A stretch of DNA of 64,000 nt from positions 155,839-219,838 of the forward strand of contig JASANC010002070.1 in assembly GCA_030248135.1 (NCBI GenBank), in the 5' to 3' direction. Position numbers and translations under genes: made by a program. Of the stretch, positions 33,701-45,235 are shown in pieces. The notes under the pieces were generated by a model, which had not been told where the DNA came from, ran no database searches, and saw only the letters and a list, made by a program, of their open reading frames with translations. Each line of letters starts with the position of its first letter. Position 1 is the first letter of the stretch. The stretch is from Theristus sp. LFF4_11 (Eukaryota > Nematoda > Chromadorea > Monhysterida > Xyalidae).

Positions 33701-36700
33701 ATGCACGCTATAATTTTGGACAGGTTTTAAGCAGAACATTTCTGGACGATTCTGCCCATTGATGGTGTATCTCGCAATGTTGGGTGTTGCATATAAGCTG
33801 CCTGCTCACAGCGTCATTTGCCAGTTAACACCGTTTGCAAATAAGAGTGGGGGGTCTAGCGCTACATGGGAAAGTTTAGAAACCAAGGGTGCAGGGACAT
33901 TCTACTAATCAAGGCGCTTCAGGTGTACCCCCTGAAGACCCCCTGATTATGCTTATAAAGGTCGTTTTTAGGGTGCGGAACTTAAAAAACCCTCGATTTT
34001 TTGCGATTTTTCGCAAAGTGTACCTTTTTAGCCCTACCGTATCTCGTTGTTGCACAGTTTCTGGAACATCACATAGTATTCACGTGAAAGATCTTGCAGA
34101 GTTCTTTAAGGCCCGTAGCAATGAGCCCTTGCAAGGGGGTCCCTGAGGCGCTACGACGCTAGTTAAAATTACTTTTTTTGAAAAAATATGTCATTTTTTG
34201 AAACATTTTTTGAGCTCATAATCACAAATTTTTGATTTTCATTTTTGGTTCTACAAGGGGGTTTTCGTGGTCGCTGAATTCGAATCTGACCTTAGATTTT
34301 TGCCCCGGGCATTTTTTGCCCAAAAATTGGGCAAAAACACATTTTTTTGCGTTTTTCAGTGTTTTTTGTTTTAATATTTTAACTTTATGCGTGGGTTAAA
34401 TTAAAAAAACTATTTTCTGATAGCTTTACAACCGTTGTACTTGAATCAGTTTTTATATTTTGCAACCGACCGCTTGCTCACCCAAAAAATGGGTAAAATG
34501 TTGATTTTTTGCTTTTTTCATATGTTTTCGTTTTACAGTAAAAAAAATCTGTTCAGAAACAACTTTTAATTTTAATTTTTAATTCTCCAGAAGGTTTTCA
34601 AAATCTCTCAATCCGAATCTGATTTTAGATTTTTGTCCCGGGCATTTTTTTGCCTAAAAATTGGGCAAAAACACTTTTTTTCGCGTTTTCCAGTGTTTTT
34701 TTGTTTTAATTTGTATTTGTAAGTGTGGATTTTTATTTAAAAACTGTTTTCTAATAGCTTTACAACTGCTGTACTTGAATACGTGATTATATTTTGTAAC
34801 GGACCAGTTTCTCACCCAAAAATGGGTAAAACATGGATTTTTTGCCGTTTTCAGACGTTTTCGTTTCATAGTAATAAATAAATTTGAAAACAATTTTTAA
34901 AACCCCTTCCTAGAAGTTTCCAAATGCGCCGAATCCATATCTGTAGGCAAATTTTACAACTGACCCATTATTAACCTTTATAAATGGGTAAAAATCTATC
35001 TTTCTATAGTGTAGTCTTTCTGTAGACGTTTTTCTTTTTTGTCTTTGAACCAAACCTAAATTGATGTTAATTTGTCCTCGAGAATTTTTTTACGCCGCTG
35101 AAGTTGAATTTGTTTTTGGTTTTTTAAAACTGGTGCTTTTTACCCCAATTTTACCCAATTGAATAAAAACTGTCACTTTTAGCTTTTTGTTTGAAACATG
35201 CATTATGAATGGTTTTCCGTTTCTTTGATGCTTGAGATTGATTAATTCAAGTCTGCTGTCATGCACCGAGACTAGTGTTTTAACCCAAAAGGGTAAAAAG
35301 GGGAGCAAAACAAAGGGGTAAATGTATATTCGGTATGGGTACATGTCAGTCTGTCCGTCTTGAGAAAAAACTTGAGAGCTTCAGAAAATAAAAGACTAAT
35401 GAAAATTAAATACACTAACTAACTGGAATACAGAACCTTTCAATCTTTACAAGCTTGTTTCTCACAAAAGGCAAAAAGACCTGAAATAACGCAAGTGCAT
35501 AAGTATTTACCCTTTTGGGTTAGAACACTAGTCTCGGTGCATGACAGCAGACTTGAATTCATCAATCTCAAGCATCAAAGAAACGCAAAACCATTTATAA
35601 TGTACGTTTCAAACAAAAAGCTGAAAGTGACAGTTTTTACCCAATTGGGTAAAATTGGGGTAAAAAGCACCAGTTTTAAAAAACCAAAAATAAATTCAAC
35701 ATCAGTGGCGTAAAAAATTCTCGAGGACAAATTAACATCAATTTACAAGTCTGGTTCAAACACAAAAAAGAAAAACGTCTACAGAAAGACTACAGTGTAG
35801 ATTTTTACCCATTTATAAGGGTTAACAATGGGTCAGTTGTAAAATTTGCCTACAGATATGGATTCGGCGCATTTGAGAACTTCTAGGAAGGGGTTTTAAA
35901 AACTGTTTTCAAACTTATTTATTACTATGAAACGAAAACGTCTGAAAACGGCAAAAATCCATGTTTTACCCATTTTTGGGTGAGAAAGTGGTCCGTTACA
36001 AAATATAATAACGTATTCAAGTACAGCAGTTTTAAATCTATCAGAAAACAGTTTTTTAAATAAAAATCAACACTTACAATTACAAATTAAAACAAAAAAA
36101 CCACTGGAAAACGCGAAAAAAAGTGTTTTTGCCCAACTTTTAGGCAAAAAAATGCCCGGGGCAAAAATCTAATTTCAGATTCGAATTGAAAAATTTTGAA
36201 AACCTTCTGGAGATATTAAAAATTAAAATTAAAAGTTGTTTCTCAACTGATTTTTTTACTGTGAAACGAAAACATATGAAAAAAGCAAAAAAATCAACAT
36301 TTTACCCATGTTTTTGGGTGAGCAAGCGGTCAGTTGCAAAATATAAACCACGCATAAAATTAAAACATTAAAGTTTGACGCGCCACAGACGACCGGATCA
36401 GTTTATTCGGGTGCTCCAGACAGACACAGCAAAACGGTACTAAACTGAACCCGAAATGGTACAAAACATGGTATATATCAGATAGTGCAGACAGCGATGA
36501 CGTTTGTTGACGTGCACTTGCCACGTATACCAGCCACGTATACGACCACGCCACTTTAAAACAAAAAAACACTGTAAAACGCAAAAAATGTGTTTCTGCC
36601 CAATTTTTGGGCAAAAAATGCCCGGGGCAAAAATCTAAAATCAGATTCAAATTCAGCGATCCCGAAAACCTCCCGTAGAACCAAAAATTAAAATTTGTGT

Positions 36701-39700
36701 TTTTGAGCTCAAAAAAATGTTTTAAAAAATGACGTAACTTTTCAAAAAAAGTAATTTTAACTAGCGTCGTAGCGCCTCAGGGACCCCCTTGCAAGGGCTC
36801 ATTGATACAGGGCCTTAAAGAACTCCGCAAGATCTTTCACGTGAATACTGTGTGAGGTTCCAGAAACTGTGCAACAACGAGATACAGTCGGGCTAAAAAG
36901 GTACACTGCGAAAAATTGCAAAAAAATCGAGGGTTTTTTTAACTTCTGCACCCTAAAAACGACCTTTATAGGCATAATCAGGGGGTACTCAGGGGGTAAA
37001 CCTGACGCGCCTTGATCAGTAGAATGTCCCTGCACCCTTGGTTTTGAAAACTTTTCCATGTATCACGGAATGTTCCTTGGGTCCCCCCACTCTTATTTGC
37101 AAACGGTGTTAACATTGACACGGCAACCTTGATCGGCGTTGGCGATTCCGGTCAGCGACGCCTCATCGGTGCTGATGTCCAGCGTGCGCAGTTTGCACAG
37201 CAGCCGTAACACCTTCACTGCGTTCTGCTCCGTCAGACGGACGTGATGCGCGAACAGACATTCCAATGAATCGCTGCAAAAGTGTGAACACTTGCCAGTG
37301 ACTGGTGAAACTGAAATCACAACGAAACTTGGAATTAGGGGCGTGATCGTGCGCGCCTTCGTCGGAGGCTGCGCTCATTGGTATCCTGTCCTGGCAGGTG
37401 CGTCCCTGGCGTCCGCCCCAGCGTTTCGCTAAACGCGTACCCTTTTAGTGGAGCTCGCCGGAAACTCAGCCCTACGACTGGCATGCAGCGCACGCAACGC
37501 CGAACAGATACGAGTGACACCTGTTTTTTTGCAGAAAAACGTCGGTTTTTTGCAGAAATTTTGGACCGTTTGCAGAAATTTTTTACCAGATTTCTGCAAA
37601 TTGCAGAAACAGATTTGCATACAAACTTTGGTTCTGCAATATTCATTGTGTGCTTAGCGCTTGACTGACGTTTCACATCAACATGGAAGAAATTTCAAAT
37701 AGTTTTTTTTGTTAAAAACAGTTGTTTTGGCGGTTGCTGTAGCGCAATGATTGGCGTTTTGTGTTGAGTTCGCAAATAAAATCGGAGTATTTCAAATTCG
37801 AAAAATAATACAGAATCAGAACAAATCGAAAATTATTGTTTGCTGTTAGGCTTTCTGTTTAGAATTAGAATGAAGTGATCCATCATCCACACAACAGAAG
37901 ATGCAAAAATAAGACATTGGCGGAGGTGCGCACGTTTGTCGTCGAGCTTGTCGAAAATCTCAGCAACCGATTCGAAGACGCGCACAGCGTTCTCAAGGCT
38001 GCCAAAATATTCTAACGTCTGAGATGGATAGATCTGAACAGCTGCTGGCGTACGGAAATGCCGATCTGCTGTAGCTGCATAGTTGTTCTAGGGGGGGGGG
38101 GGCTGGGGGGGGGCCGGCCCCCCCAAAAATTTTCGAATCTATCTCTATCAAACAGGTTTTTTCGGCTCAGCTATTATCTATCTAAAAAATTTTCTCAGCC
38201 AGCTATCTATCTGAAAATTTTTGTCTTCGAAGACATAAAATGAGTCAATTTTTGACCAAAATTGACCATTTTTGCTCGTAATTCTTGAAAATTTCGCTAA
38301 TTTTAGGTAAAATACGCGTTTATACTTGATTTTTAGTGTATTTTTAGCATTATTTTGCAGTTTTTATAGCTTTTTAGCGTTTTAGCTATCTATCTATCAA
38401 ATTTCAAAATTTTGACCGGCCCCCACCAAAGTCACATGCCCCCCCCCCCAAAATTTTCCAGCTGTCTATCTAGAAAATTTGCTCCAGCTATCTATATCGC
38501 CCCCCCCCAATGTGTAGCTGCACCAGTTTTATTCATCAATTTTGCCGGACAAGGGCAGTATCGCTGACGAATGGAAACGATTCAAATGCGAACGAATTCA
38601 ATTCCCTGGTCCGAGTATAACTGCAAACAAGTATGCAGTATCTGGGGATGAAAACAAAGAGGCGATACAAAATCAAACCGAACAAAGTGAACTGCACCTT
38701 TGAGAACGTCGAACCGACCGAAGCCATCGCTTTGATTGCGGAATTTGAGCAATGAGGGTTTTTATTTGATATTGATTATGTTGTTGTTAGGTTGAATGAT
38801 TTGAAACGAATGATTGGTGATTTGTTTGGTTTGGCAATCTGGTTTGGTTTTGGTGTTTTTTTTTGAATCTTTGAAAAATTCTGCGGTAAATCGATGCAAT
38901 TGGCAATTGCAATTCTGCGCATCGTTAAGAAATGATGCTCAGAACGAAAAAAATGCCATTTAACAAGCACAAAAACCATTTTCGTCGTGTTTTTGAATTT
39001 TGCAAAAACCAAATTTGCAGAAATTTTTTACCAAATTTCTGCAAATTGCAGAACCGACTTTTTGAAAAAAACCTAGGTGACAACACTCGCCAGCCACAAA
39101 ATAAAAACAACGAACTTGCAATCGTGCCGCAAATTCAAGTGAAACTGCTCGTTTTACACAAAACCGCAAGAGGAACAACACTGGAACAGAACAAAATAGG
39201 CAACAATTTGCAAACCTGAGCAACAACAACGGCGCGATATCGGTCACTCGAGTGGATGAGATGTCAAGACATTTGAGACCGGGCAACTCGTGACAGATGA
39301 CTGAGAGCATTTCATCATTCACGTTCGAATCGGACACCGACAAATGCTCGAGCGCTTTCATGCGTCCGAAATTGCGAAAATGGTGGATGCGATGTTTGTG
39401 TATGTGGCCTCAAAAATGAATGAACACACAAAACTCCCATGCATAACGCAGAAAGACGGCTGAATGTTTTTGATCACCACGGCAATTATTGTTTTAAAAA
39501 TAGAGGCAGTTTTTAAACGTCAATCATTCGGTCTGATTCGCACCACCACATTACCACATGTAACTATCACCACAATTGCATGGTATCTCAAGGTTGCACC
39601 TTGCACCCCCTCCCCTCCCCCGCAATGTCAACCGATCTCCACTCACCGCCCACATCCAACACCCGCAAACGTTCTTCCACGGTGGTTTCGTTCAAACAAT

Positions 39701-40523
39701 CGTTCAGAATTTTATCGACGGACACGTGAATGCCATGTAGAGCTAACGATTCAATGAAATGCTCGCGAAGCACGACCAAACTTGACACGGTCACTCGGTT
39801 GCAGTCGTTCAGATTTACCTGCATCACCAAATACCTCTCTAGTTGACAGTTTCTGTTCTGGCATTTTCTCAACAACACAACAGTGATGCGAATGCAGTCA
39901 GCAAGCTTGTGATGTATAAAACGCACAGCAAACTTCAAACAAAACCAACACCAAAAACACAGCGAACAGCGACCAACCTGTGTCAGTCGCGCGAACCTCC
40001 GATGGAACACGGCCAACGTTTTATCGTCGATCAAGCGTTCGTCTCTCAGTCGATTCAGCAGTTTGTTTCCGAGGTTTTCAGCCAACGCAATTTCGATCGG
40101 TGACACTTTTTCTTCTGATTCAATGTCTTCTTGATTGATAGCAGACTCGCATTGTCGCTTGTTCTTGTTGAAATTGAAATCGCATGTTTTGTGACACTGA
40201 CTGGTGGTCGCCGTCGGCGTCGACGCACGAGCATCTTCTTCCAGACAAAGATCTCCAACTGTTTGTAAGTAATGGCCTGAGTTGTCGGTCGAGCTTGCAC
40301 CAGATGACTTGTCAGTTTCGATGCTGCCGTTGGCACGTTCAGTTTCAGAACGATCATTGTTGGAAAATGCAGCACGATTGTTGTAACGGCAGCTGTTGGC
40401 TGTTGCCGAGAATTCCAACGTTTCAACGCGCAATGGAAAACTCACTTGTTCAGCAAGCGCCATAACATTTTGTGTCAGTGACGACAAAGTGAGATCCTCT
40501 AGCGAACACACCGTCGTCGGCAT
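30716..40523 (-). CDS. zyg-11: ZYG-11 homolog, LRR/armadillo substrate receptor of CUL2 ubiquitin ligase (complete)
   Basis: ZYG11 proteins recruit substrates, including N-terminal glycine degrons, to CUL2-RING ligase. Minus-strand exons: 40523-39978, 39818-39647, 39408-39216, 37273-37128, 33628-33369, 33088-32927, 32721-32621, 32533-32458, 32375-32322, 32195-32081, 31955-31794, 31683-31565, 31480-31410, 31318-31195, 31039-30716; phases agree, 874 residues. The N-terminal SLEDLTLSSL fits the elongin-binding box, and SPIEIALAENLGNKLL the adjoining cullin-box position. A Ser/Asn-rich insert separates them that I do not know from vertebrate ZYG11B (about 744 residues). Leucine-rich repeats follow (LRVLDVG, LPGLKCLDISSTRVTDIAPL, LCKLRTLDIS, LSHPQLTFIGLLAD). 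The armadillo part has KNIWLTLCNDHIL, SDITLKFTLSALWNLTDESP, KVLGLLNNIAEVPSL, DVSYFAAGILANV, EMVAYRSF and QLWALWAMRHVC. These blocks match ZYG11B better than ZER1. A Gln/His-rich loop interrupts the armadillo part. Two long introns carry repeats (33824-37113 and 38080-38512), and a hAT-like element ends 35 bp from the ATG. The 33369-to-33088 join is chosen by phase and homology; the poorest-supported junction. Confidence 0.94.
33824..37113. mobile_element. 3.3-kb foldback element inside a zyg-11 intron
   Basis: Two arms of about 1.5 kb are inverted copies of each other (about 33824-35345 and 35490-37113) around a loop of about 145 bp. The ends are a perfect 31-bp inverted repeat starting GTTAACACCGTTTGCAAATA. 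TTAA within the terminal GTTAAC could be a 4-bp target duplication. The arms contain several imperfect copies of the motif TTTTTGCCC...GGGCAAAAA. The right arm has an extra segment of about 190 bp (36367-36556) absent from the left. No transposase frame. The right end begins 14 bp after the donor of exon 37273-37128. Confidence 0.85.
38080..38512 (-). mobile_element. Family B repeat, copy 4, with 10-bp flanking duplication, in a zyg-11 intron
   Basis: 433 bp, reverse complement of the repeats at 9899-10344 and 10487-10953, with the same TGTCTTCGAAGACA core. It is flanked by the direct repeat tgtagctgca at 38070-38079 and 38513-38522. That 10-bp duplication shows the family is mobile and gives its true borders in this copy. 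A duplication of this length would fit Mutator-like elements, but the ends show no long inverted repeat. Confidence 0.8.
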
Positions 40524-40558
40524 TTTGGCTTTGGCAAGCAAGCAACGGCGACGGCGAT

Positions 40559-41253
40559 CAGGGTTGTTAAAAAAAACAAAAATCGTCTTTTTTTTTAATT
40601 TTTTTTTCAAAATTTCAAAAATCAAAGTTGTGCTAAATCAATCAGGGAGTCCGAAGAACCACATATGATATGCAAGCGCCTCCCGAATGACTCCCGTATG
40701 GCGGAACTTTGCAGATTTTGTTTTGGTGACCTCAATTACCCCTTTTCCAAACCGTCACCATGCCTCTTCTTGTGTTTTGACCTCCAAAACGTCACTAATT
40801 GTCCCCAGCTAAACTAATGCCAAAGTAAAGACAAACATACCGCCTTGAAATTCGATCAATTCTTCTGATGGTGTCGCGACGACACGACACGAAGCAGCAA
40901 GCAACCAGACAACGTAGCGCTTGCAAACGGAGCAGCGAGCACAATCGGACGCTCTGCGAGGCGAATCGTCACCTTATCTGCATCGGAAATGGTAGGCCAA
41001 GCTTTGGGACGCTCAAAAACTTCATCGCAGATGTTGTCGTAGCCTAAAATCAGTCGGTAAAACGGCCCAAAATCGACTGCTAAAGGTTTCACGAGGTACA
41101 ATCAAAGAAAATTTTTGTTGAACTTTCGAAAAATTTTGCCAAAATTGAGGTTTTCAGAGCATATTAGAAGAAAATTTTTCGAATTTTTTTTTTAAAAATC
41201 GGCATTTTTGTTTTTTTTAATCACTTTTTTTTCATTTTTGTTTAACAACCCTA
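40559..41253 (-). mobile_element. hAT-like non-autonomous element, copy 4, just upstream of zyg-11
   Basis: 695 bp, beginning CAGGGTTGTTAAAA and ending TTTAACAACCCTA, with a perfect 8-bp duplication acggcgat at 40551-40558 and 41254-41261. Orientation is opposite to copies 2 and 3. On the minus strand it ends 35 bases before the zyg-11 ATG (40523-40521), so it should lie in the 5' leader or promoter. A short frame inside (40856-41101) has no recognisable domain. Confidence 0.92.
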
Positions 41254-41261
41254 ACGGCGAT

Positions 41262-41812
41262 TGCCAGCTGTTTTTGGCTAAAAATCTTTTTTAATGGGCG
41301 TTATCCTATTTTAGTGTATCTTTGAAAAAATAATGTGGCAAAAACATTTTGCGTAAAACTACAAAGCTAAACCGGAGCTGGAGCTGATCCCTGATCCCAA
41401 TGTTTCACCCCTTCAACAAAGCTGTCAATCAAGGCACTTTCACTTTGTTAAAAAGGCTTCACTTAGGATTAGAATCATGCGGATGCGCGAGCGAGCGTCA
41501 GCGAGCGGACAGCGCATCACGCATTATATGAGCCGTTATCCTCTCGCGCGCGTTTTTCAAATTTGCTCGCTTCCTCCAGCGAGCATAGTATAAGCCACAA
41601 ACTTGGTTCTGTGCACACGAAACGAACACCCAAAGTTGTGCTTGGAGCCGCGAAAAAATTTTTCTCCGACTACTTTTCATACGCTGTAGACACGAAAAAC
41701 CTATTCTGAAAACAGTGTTACTTATTTTTCTATCTCTTTTTTTTTCTGGTATGTAATCAACATGTGTTCGCGCTTTCAGTTTTTACCTGCGACACGTTCA
41801 CAGTCTAGCAAG
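41262..41812. other. Upstream flank of zyg-11; short TTAGG-type tract, no gene
   Basis: Contains AAAAAGGCTTCACTTAGGAT at about 41450, similar to the tracts at 12003 and 23630, and a GAGCGAGCG-rich stretch at about 41487-41510. No gene is supported. Confidence 0.4.
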
Positions 41813-42290
41813 AATGTTTCCTGGGGTAATTTCATCCGTAGATTTGGAAAAATGGGTTAATTTTTTGCCCCGACCACTTTTTTGGGTAAAAATTTGGGCA
41901 TTTTTGAAAGTTCGCAGCGTTTTCACCGGGTTTCAAGTGTTCGCCCTTTCAATTTTTAGCTGGGACACTTTCACAGTTGAAGAAAAATGTTTCCTAGGGT
42001 AATTTCATCCGTAGATTTGGAAAAATGAGTTAATTTTTTGCCCCGACCCCTTTTTGGGGTAAATATTGGGCTTTTTTGAAAGTTGGCAGGGTTGTCACCT
42101 GGTTTTAAGTGTTCGCCCTTTCAATTTTTAGCTGGGACACTTTCACAGTTGAACAAGAATTTTTCCTCGGGTAAATTCATCCGTAGATTTTGAAAATTTT
42201 GTTTATTTTTTGCCCGGGCATTTTTTGGGTCAAAATTGTGCATTTTTTGAAAATTCGTAGCATTTTGACTGGGTATCATTTTTTCAGTCT
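41813..42290 (+). repeat. Three diverged tandem copies of a 172-bp repeat
   Basis: The anchor GGTAATTTCATCCGTAG recurs at about 41826 and 41998 and, as GGTAAATTCATCCGTAG, at about 42170. Each unit also carries TTTTTTGCCCCGACC-like and AGCTGGGACACTTTCACAG blocks. Its start resembles the start of the 149-bp unit that follows. Confidence 0.75.
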
Positions 42291-42339
42291 TACAAATTTT
42301 GTCTGAGCTACGAAAAATAGCAGAAATGTTTAGTCCGTA

Positions 42340-44112
42340 GGAATTCAATACGCTGATCACGGATTTTGGGATAGTTTTCTTACGTGAGCAACTCTAGATG
42401 CTGAATCGTGACGATTTCGGGCGAATCGGCCGTGGAAGTTGGCGAAATCGGTCCAGAAACGAAAAACATGAAAAGGGTGTTTTCCAGGGTAATTCAATGC
42501 GCTGATCACGAATTTTGGGTTAGTTTTCTTACGCGAGCAACTCTAGATGCTGAATCGTGACGATTTCGGGCGAATCGGCCGTGGAAATTGGCGAAATCGG
42601 TCCAGAAACGAAAAACAAGAAAAGGGTGTTTTCCAGGGTAATTCAATGCGCTGATCACGAATTTTGGGTTAGTTTTCTTACGTGAGCAACTCTAGATGCT
42701 GAATCGTGACGATTTCGGGCGAATCGGCCGTGGAAGTTGGCGAAATCGGTCCAGAAACGAAAAACAAGAAAAGGGTGTTTTCCAGGGTAATTCAATGCGC
42801 TGATCACGAATTTTGGGTTAGTTTTCTTACGTGAGCAACTCTAGACGCTGAATCGTGACGATTTCGGGCGAATCGGGCGTGGAAGTTGGCGAAATCGGTC
42901 CAGAAACGAAAAACAAGAAAAGCGTGTTTTCCAGGGTAATTCAATGCGCTGATCACGGATTTTGGGTTAGTTTTCTTACGTGAGCAACTCTAGATGCTGA
43001 ATCGTGACGATTTCGGGCGAATCGGCCGTGGAAGTTGGCGAAATCGGTCCAGAAACGAAAAACAAGAAAAGGGTGTTTTCCAGGGTAATTCAATGCGCTG
43101 ATCACGAATTTTGGGTTAGTTTTCTTACGTGAGCAACTCTAGATGCTGAATCGTGACGATTTCGGGCGAATCGGCCGTGGAAGTTGGCGAAATTGGTCCA
43201 GGAACGAAAAACGAGAAAACGGTTTTTCCAGGGTAATTCAATGTGCTGATCACGGATTTTGGGTTAGTTTTCTTACGTGAGCAACTCTAGACGCTGAATC
43301 GTGACGATTTCGGGCGAATCGGGCGTGGAAGTTGGCGAAATCGGTCCAGAAACGAAAAACAAGAAAAGCGTGTTTTCCAGGGTAATTCAATGCGCTGATC
43401 ACGGATTTTGGGTTAGTTTTCTTACGTGAGCAACTCTAGATGCTGAATCGTGACGATTTCGGGCGAATCGGCCGTGGAAGTTGGCGAAATCGGTCCAGAA
43501 ACGAAAAACAAGAAAAGGGTGTTTTCCAGGGTAATTCAATGCGCTGATCACGAATTTTGGGTTAGTTTTCTTACGTGAGCAACTCTAGATGCTGAATCGT
43601 GACGATTTCGGGCGAATCGGCCGTGGAAGTTGGCGAAATTGGTCCAGGAACGAAAAACAAGAAAAGGGTGTTTTCCAGGGTAATTCAATCCGCTGATCAC
43701 AAATTTTGGGTTAGTTTTCTTACGTGAGCAACTTTAGATACTGAATCGTGACGATTTCGGGCGAATCGGCCGTGGAAATTGGCGAAATCGGTCCAGAAAT
43801 GAAAAACGAGAAAACGGTTTTTCCAGGGTAATTCAATGTGCTGATCACGGATTTTGGGTTAGTTTTCTTGTATGAGCAACTCTAGATACTGAATCGTGAC
43901 GATTTATGGTGAATCGGCCGTGGAATTTAGCGAAACCGGTCCAGAAATGAAAAACAAGAAAACGGTGTTTTCCATGGTAATTCATTACGCCGATCACGGC
44001 TTTTGGGTCAGTTTTTCTTTTGTGAGCGATTCTAGGTACTGAATCGTGACGATTTTGGGGAATCGGCCGTAGAAATGGCATAGGAGAAATCGGCCTAAAA
44101 ACGAAAAATGAA
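42340..44112 (+). repeat. 149-bp tandem repeat array (about 12 copies)
   Basis: The unit starts TTCCAGGGTAATTCAATGCG and contains TTAGTTTTCTTACGTGAGCA and GATTTCGGGCGAATCGGCCG. Successive starts at 42482, 42631, 42780 and 42929 give a period of 149. Middle copies are nearly identical; the first and last two are more diverged, as usual for a satellite array maintained by unequal exchange. No coding potential. Confidence 0.95.
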
Positions 44113-44201
44113 AAACCTGAGTTGTCCGGGGTTTAGAAGAATGTGTGACCAACGAATTGTGATTTTGGTCCGACCTTCGGGGCTTATGTAAAAGTCAGAA
44201 T

Positions 44202-45235
44202 ATTATCTAAAAATGCGTGAGACGCATATAAAAGGAGGAATATGGCCTTGTGTAAGCAGTGAAAGACTTGGCTCGACAACGCTTTTCAAGTATCTGATGT
44301 GGTACACACGGATACAAGTACATAAGGGTCATATTTTTGCGCCGCGTTTGTTTGTTTGTTTTTTGAAGCACGCCCCCCACCGATTCCGGAAACCCGAAGG
44401 TACCAAACTCCGGTGGGATTGGGGAATGGACGGCTCACCATCCCGTGGAACCAATACCCTCGGCATGTGAGGGGGCAGCCTCTAAGCCCCGCTCTGTCCT
44501 GGGGGCACCAGTGATCTTAGCCCGATTTCGGTTTCGGTGGCCTGCGGTCGCTATATCCCCGGAGGGCAGCGAATCCGAAAGTTTTCGTTTTCGTTTTCGT
44601 TTTGCTGAAAAGCGTAAAACTTTGAAGTTATTTTTTAATTGTTCTCTTCGATTTAATCTAAAATCACGCCATGTGGGAAATTCTGTAAATTCTGTGCAAA
44701 AACAGAAAAATTAGAGATTGCAAAACATTGTTGCATGTAGCTTTTTCGTTGTTGTTAACGTACGCACCGCTGTGTACACACCAGCACCAGTGACAAAAAG
44801 GAGTTGTCTTCCGTTGATTTTCACCTTTTTTACCGGTGTCACCTTCAACTAGTGTGGCAGGATAAACCGTCTGTCCCGTGAGTCATTGCCTTTGCCACAG
44901 GAGACCTTGCGTTGCGCAATGCTTCTGCGATACAATTTGTCCTGAACAAACCAGTGTCAGCGAGCTAAAGTCTGATTGTTATTTTAGTAGTTTTAGTGGT
45001 CGCTAAATGCCCGAAATCCGCAAATGTGAAAGGTCATTTGTCTACAATACAAAGTACGAGGGTTGCCATGTGCAACCGAAATCATAAATAAACGGCGCAA
45101 AAATATGACTCTTATGTACTTTTATCCGTGTGTACCACATCAGATACTTGAAAAGCGTTGTCGAGCCAAGTCTTTCACTGCTTACACAAGGCCATATTCC
45201 TCCTTTTATATGCGTCTCACGCATTTTTAGATAAT
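44202..45235. mobile_element. 1.03-kb element with ~140-bp inverted ends
   Basis: The left end ATTATCTAAAAATGCGTGAG (44202 on) and the right end (GCATTTTTAGATAAT, to 45235) begin arms of about 140 bp that are near-perfect reverse complements (44202-44343 and 45096-45235). The arms include GTGAAAGACTTGGCTCGACA. The middle has a GC-rich stretch and a short TTTTCG array at 44582-44604. No transposase is visible; the class is unknown. Confidence 0.75.

Noticed and set aside
42340..44112. Regular repeats that might suggest a CRISPR array
   Set aside because: Period is 149 bp with repeats contiguous and no unique spacers, in a eukaryotic sequence; it is a satellite array.
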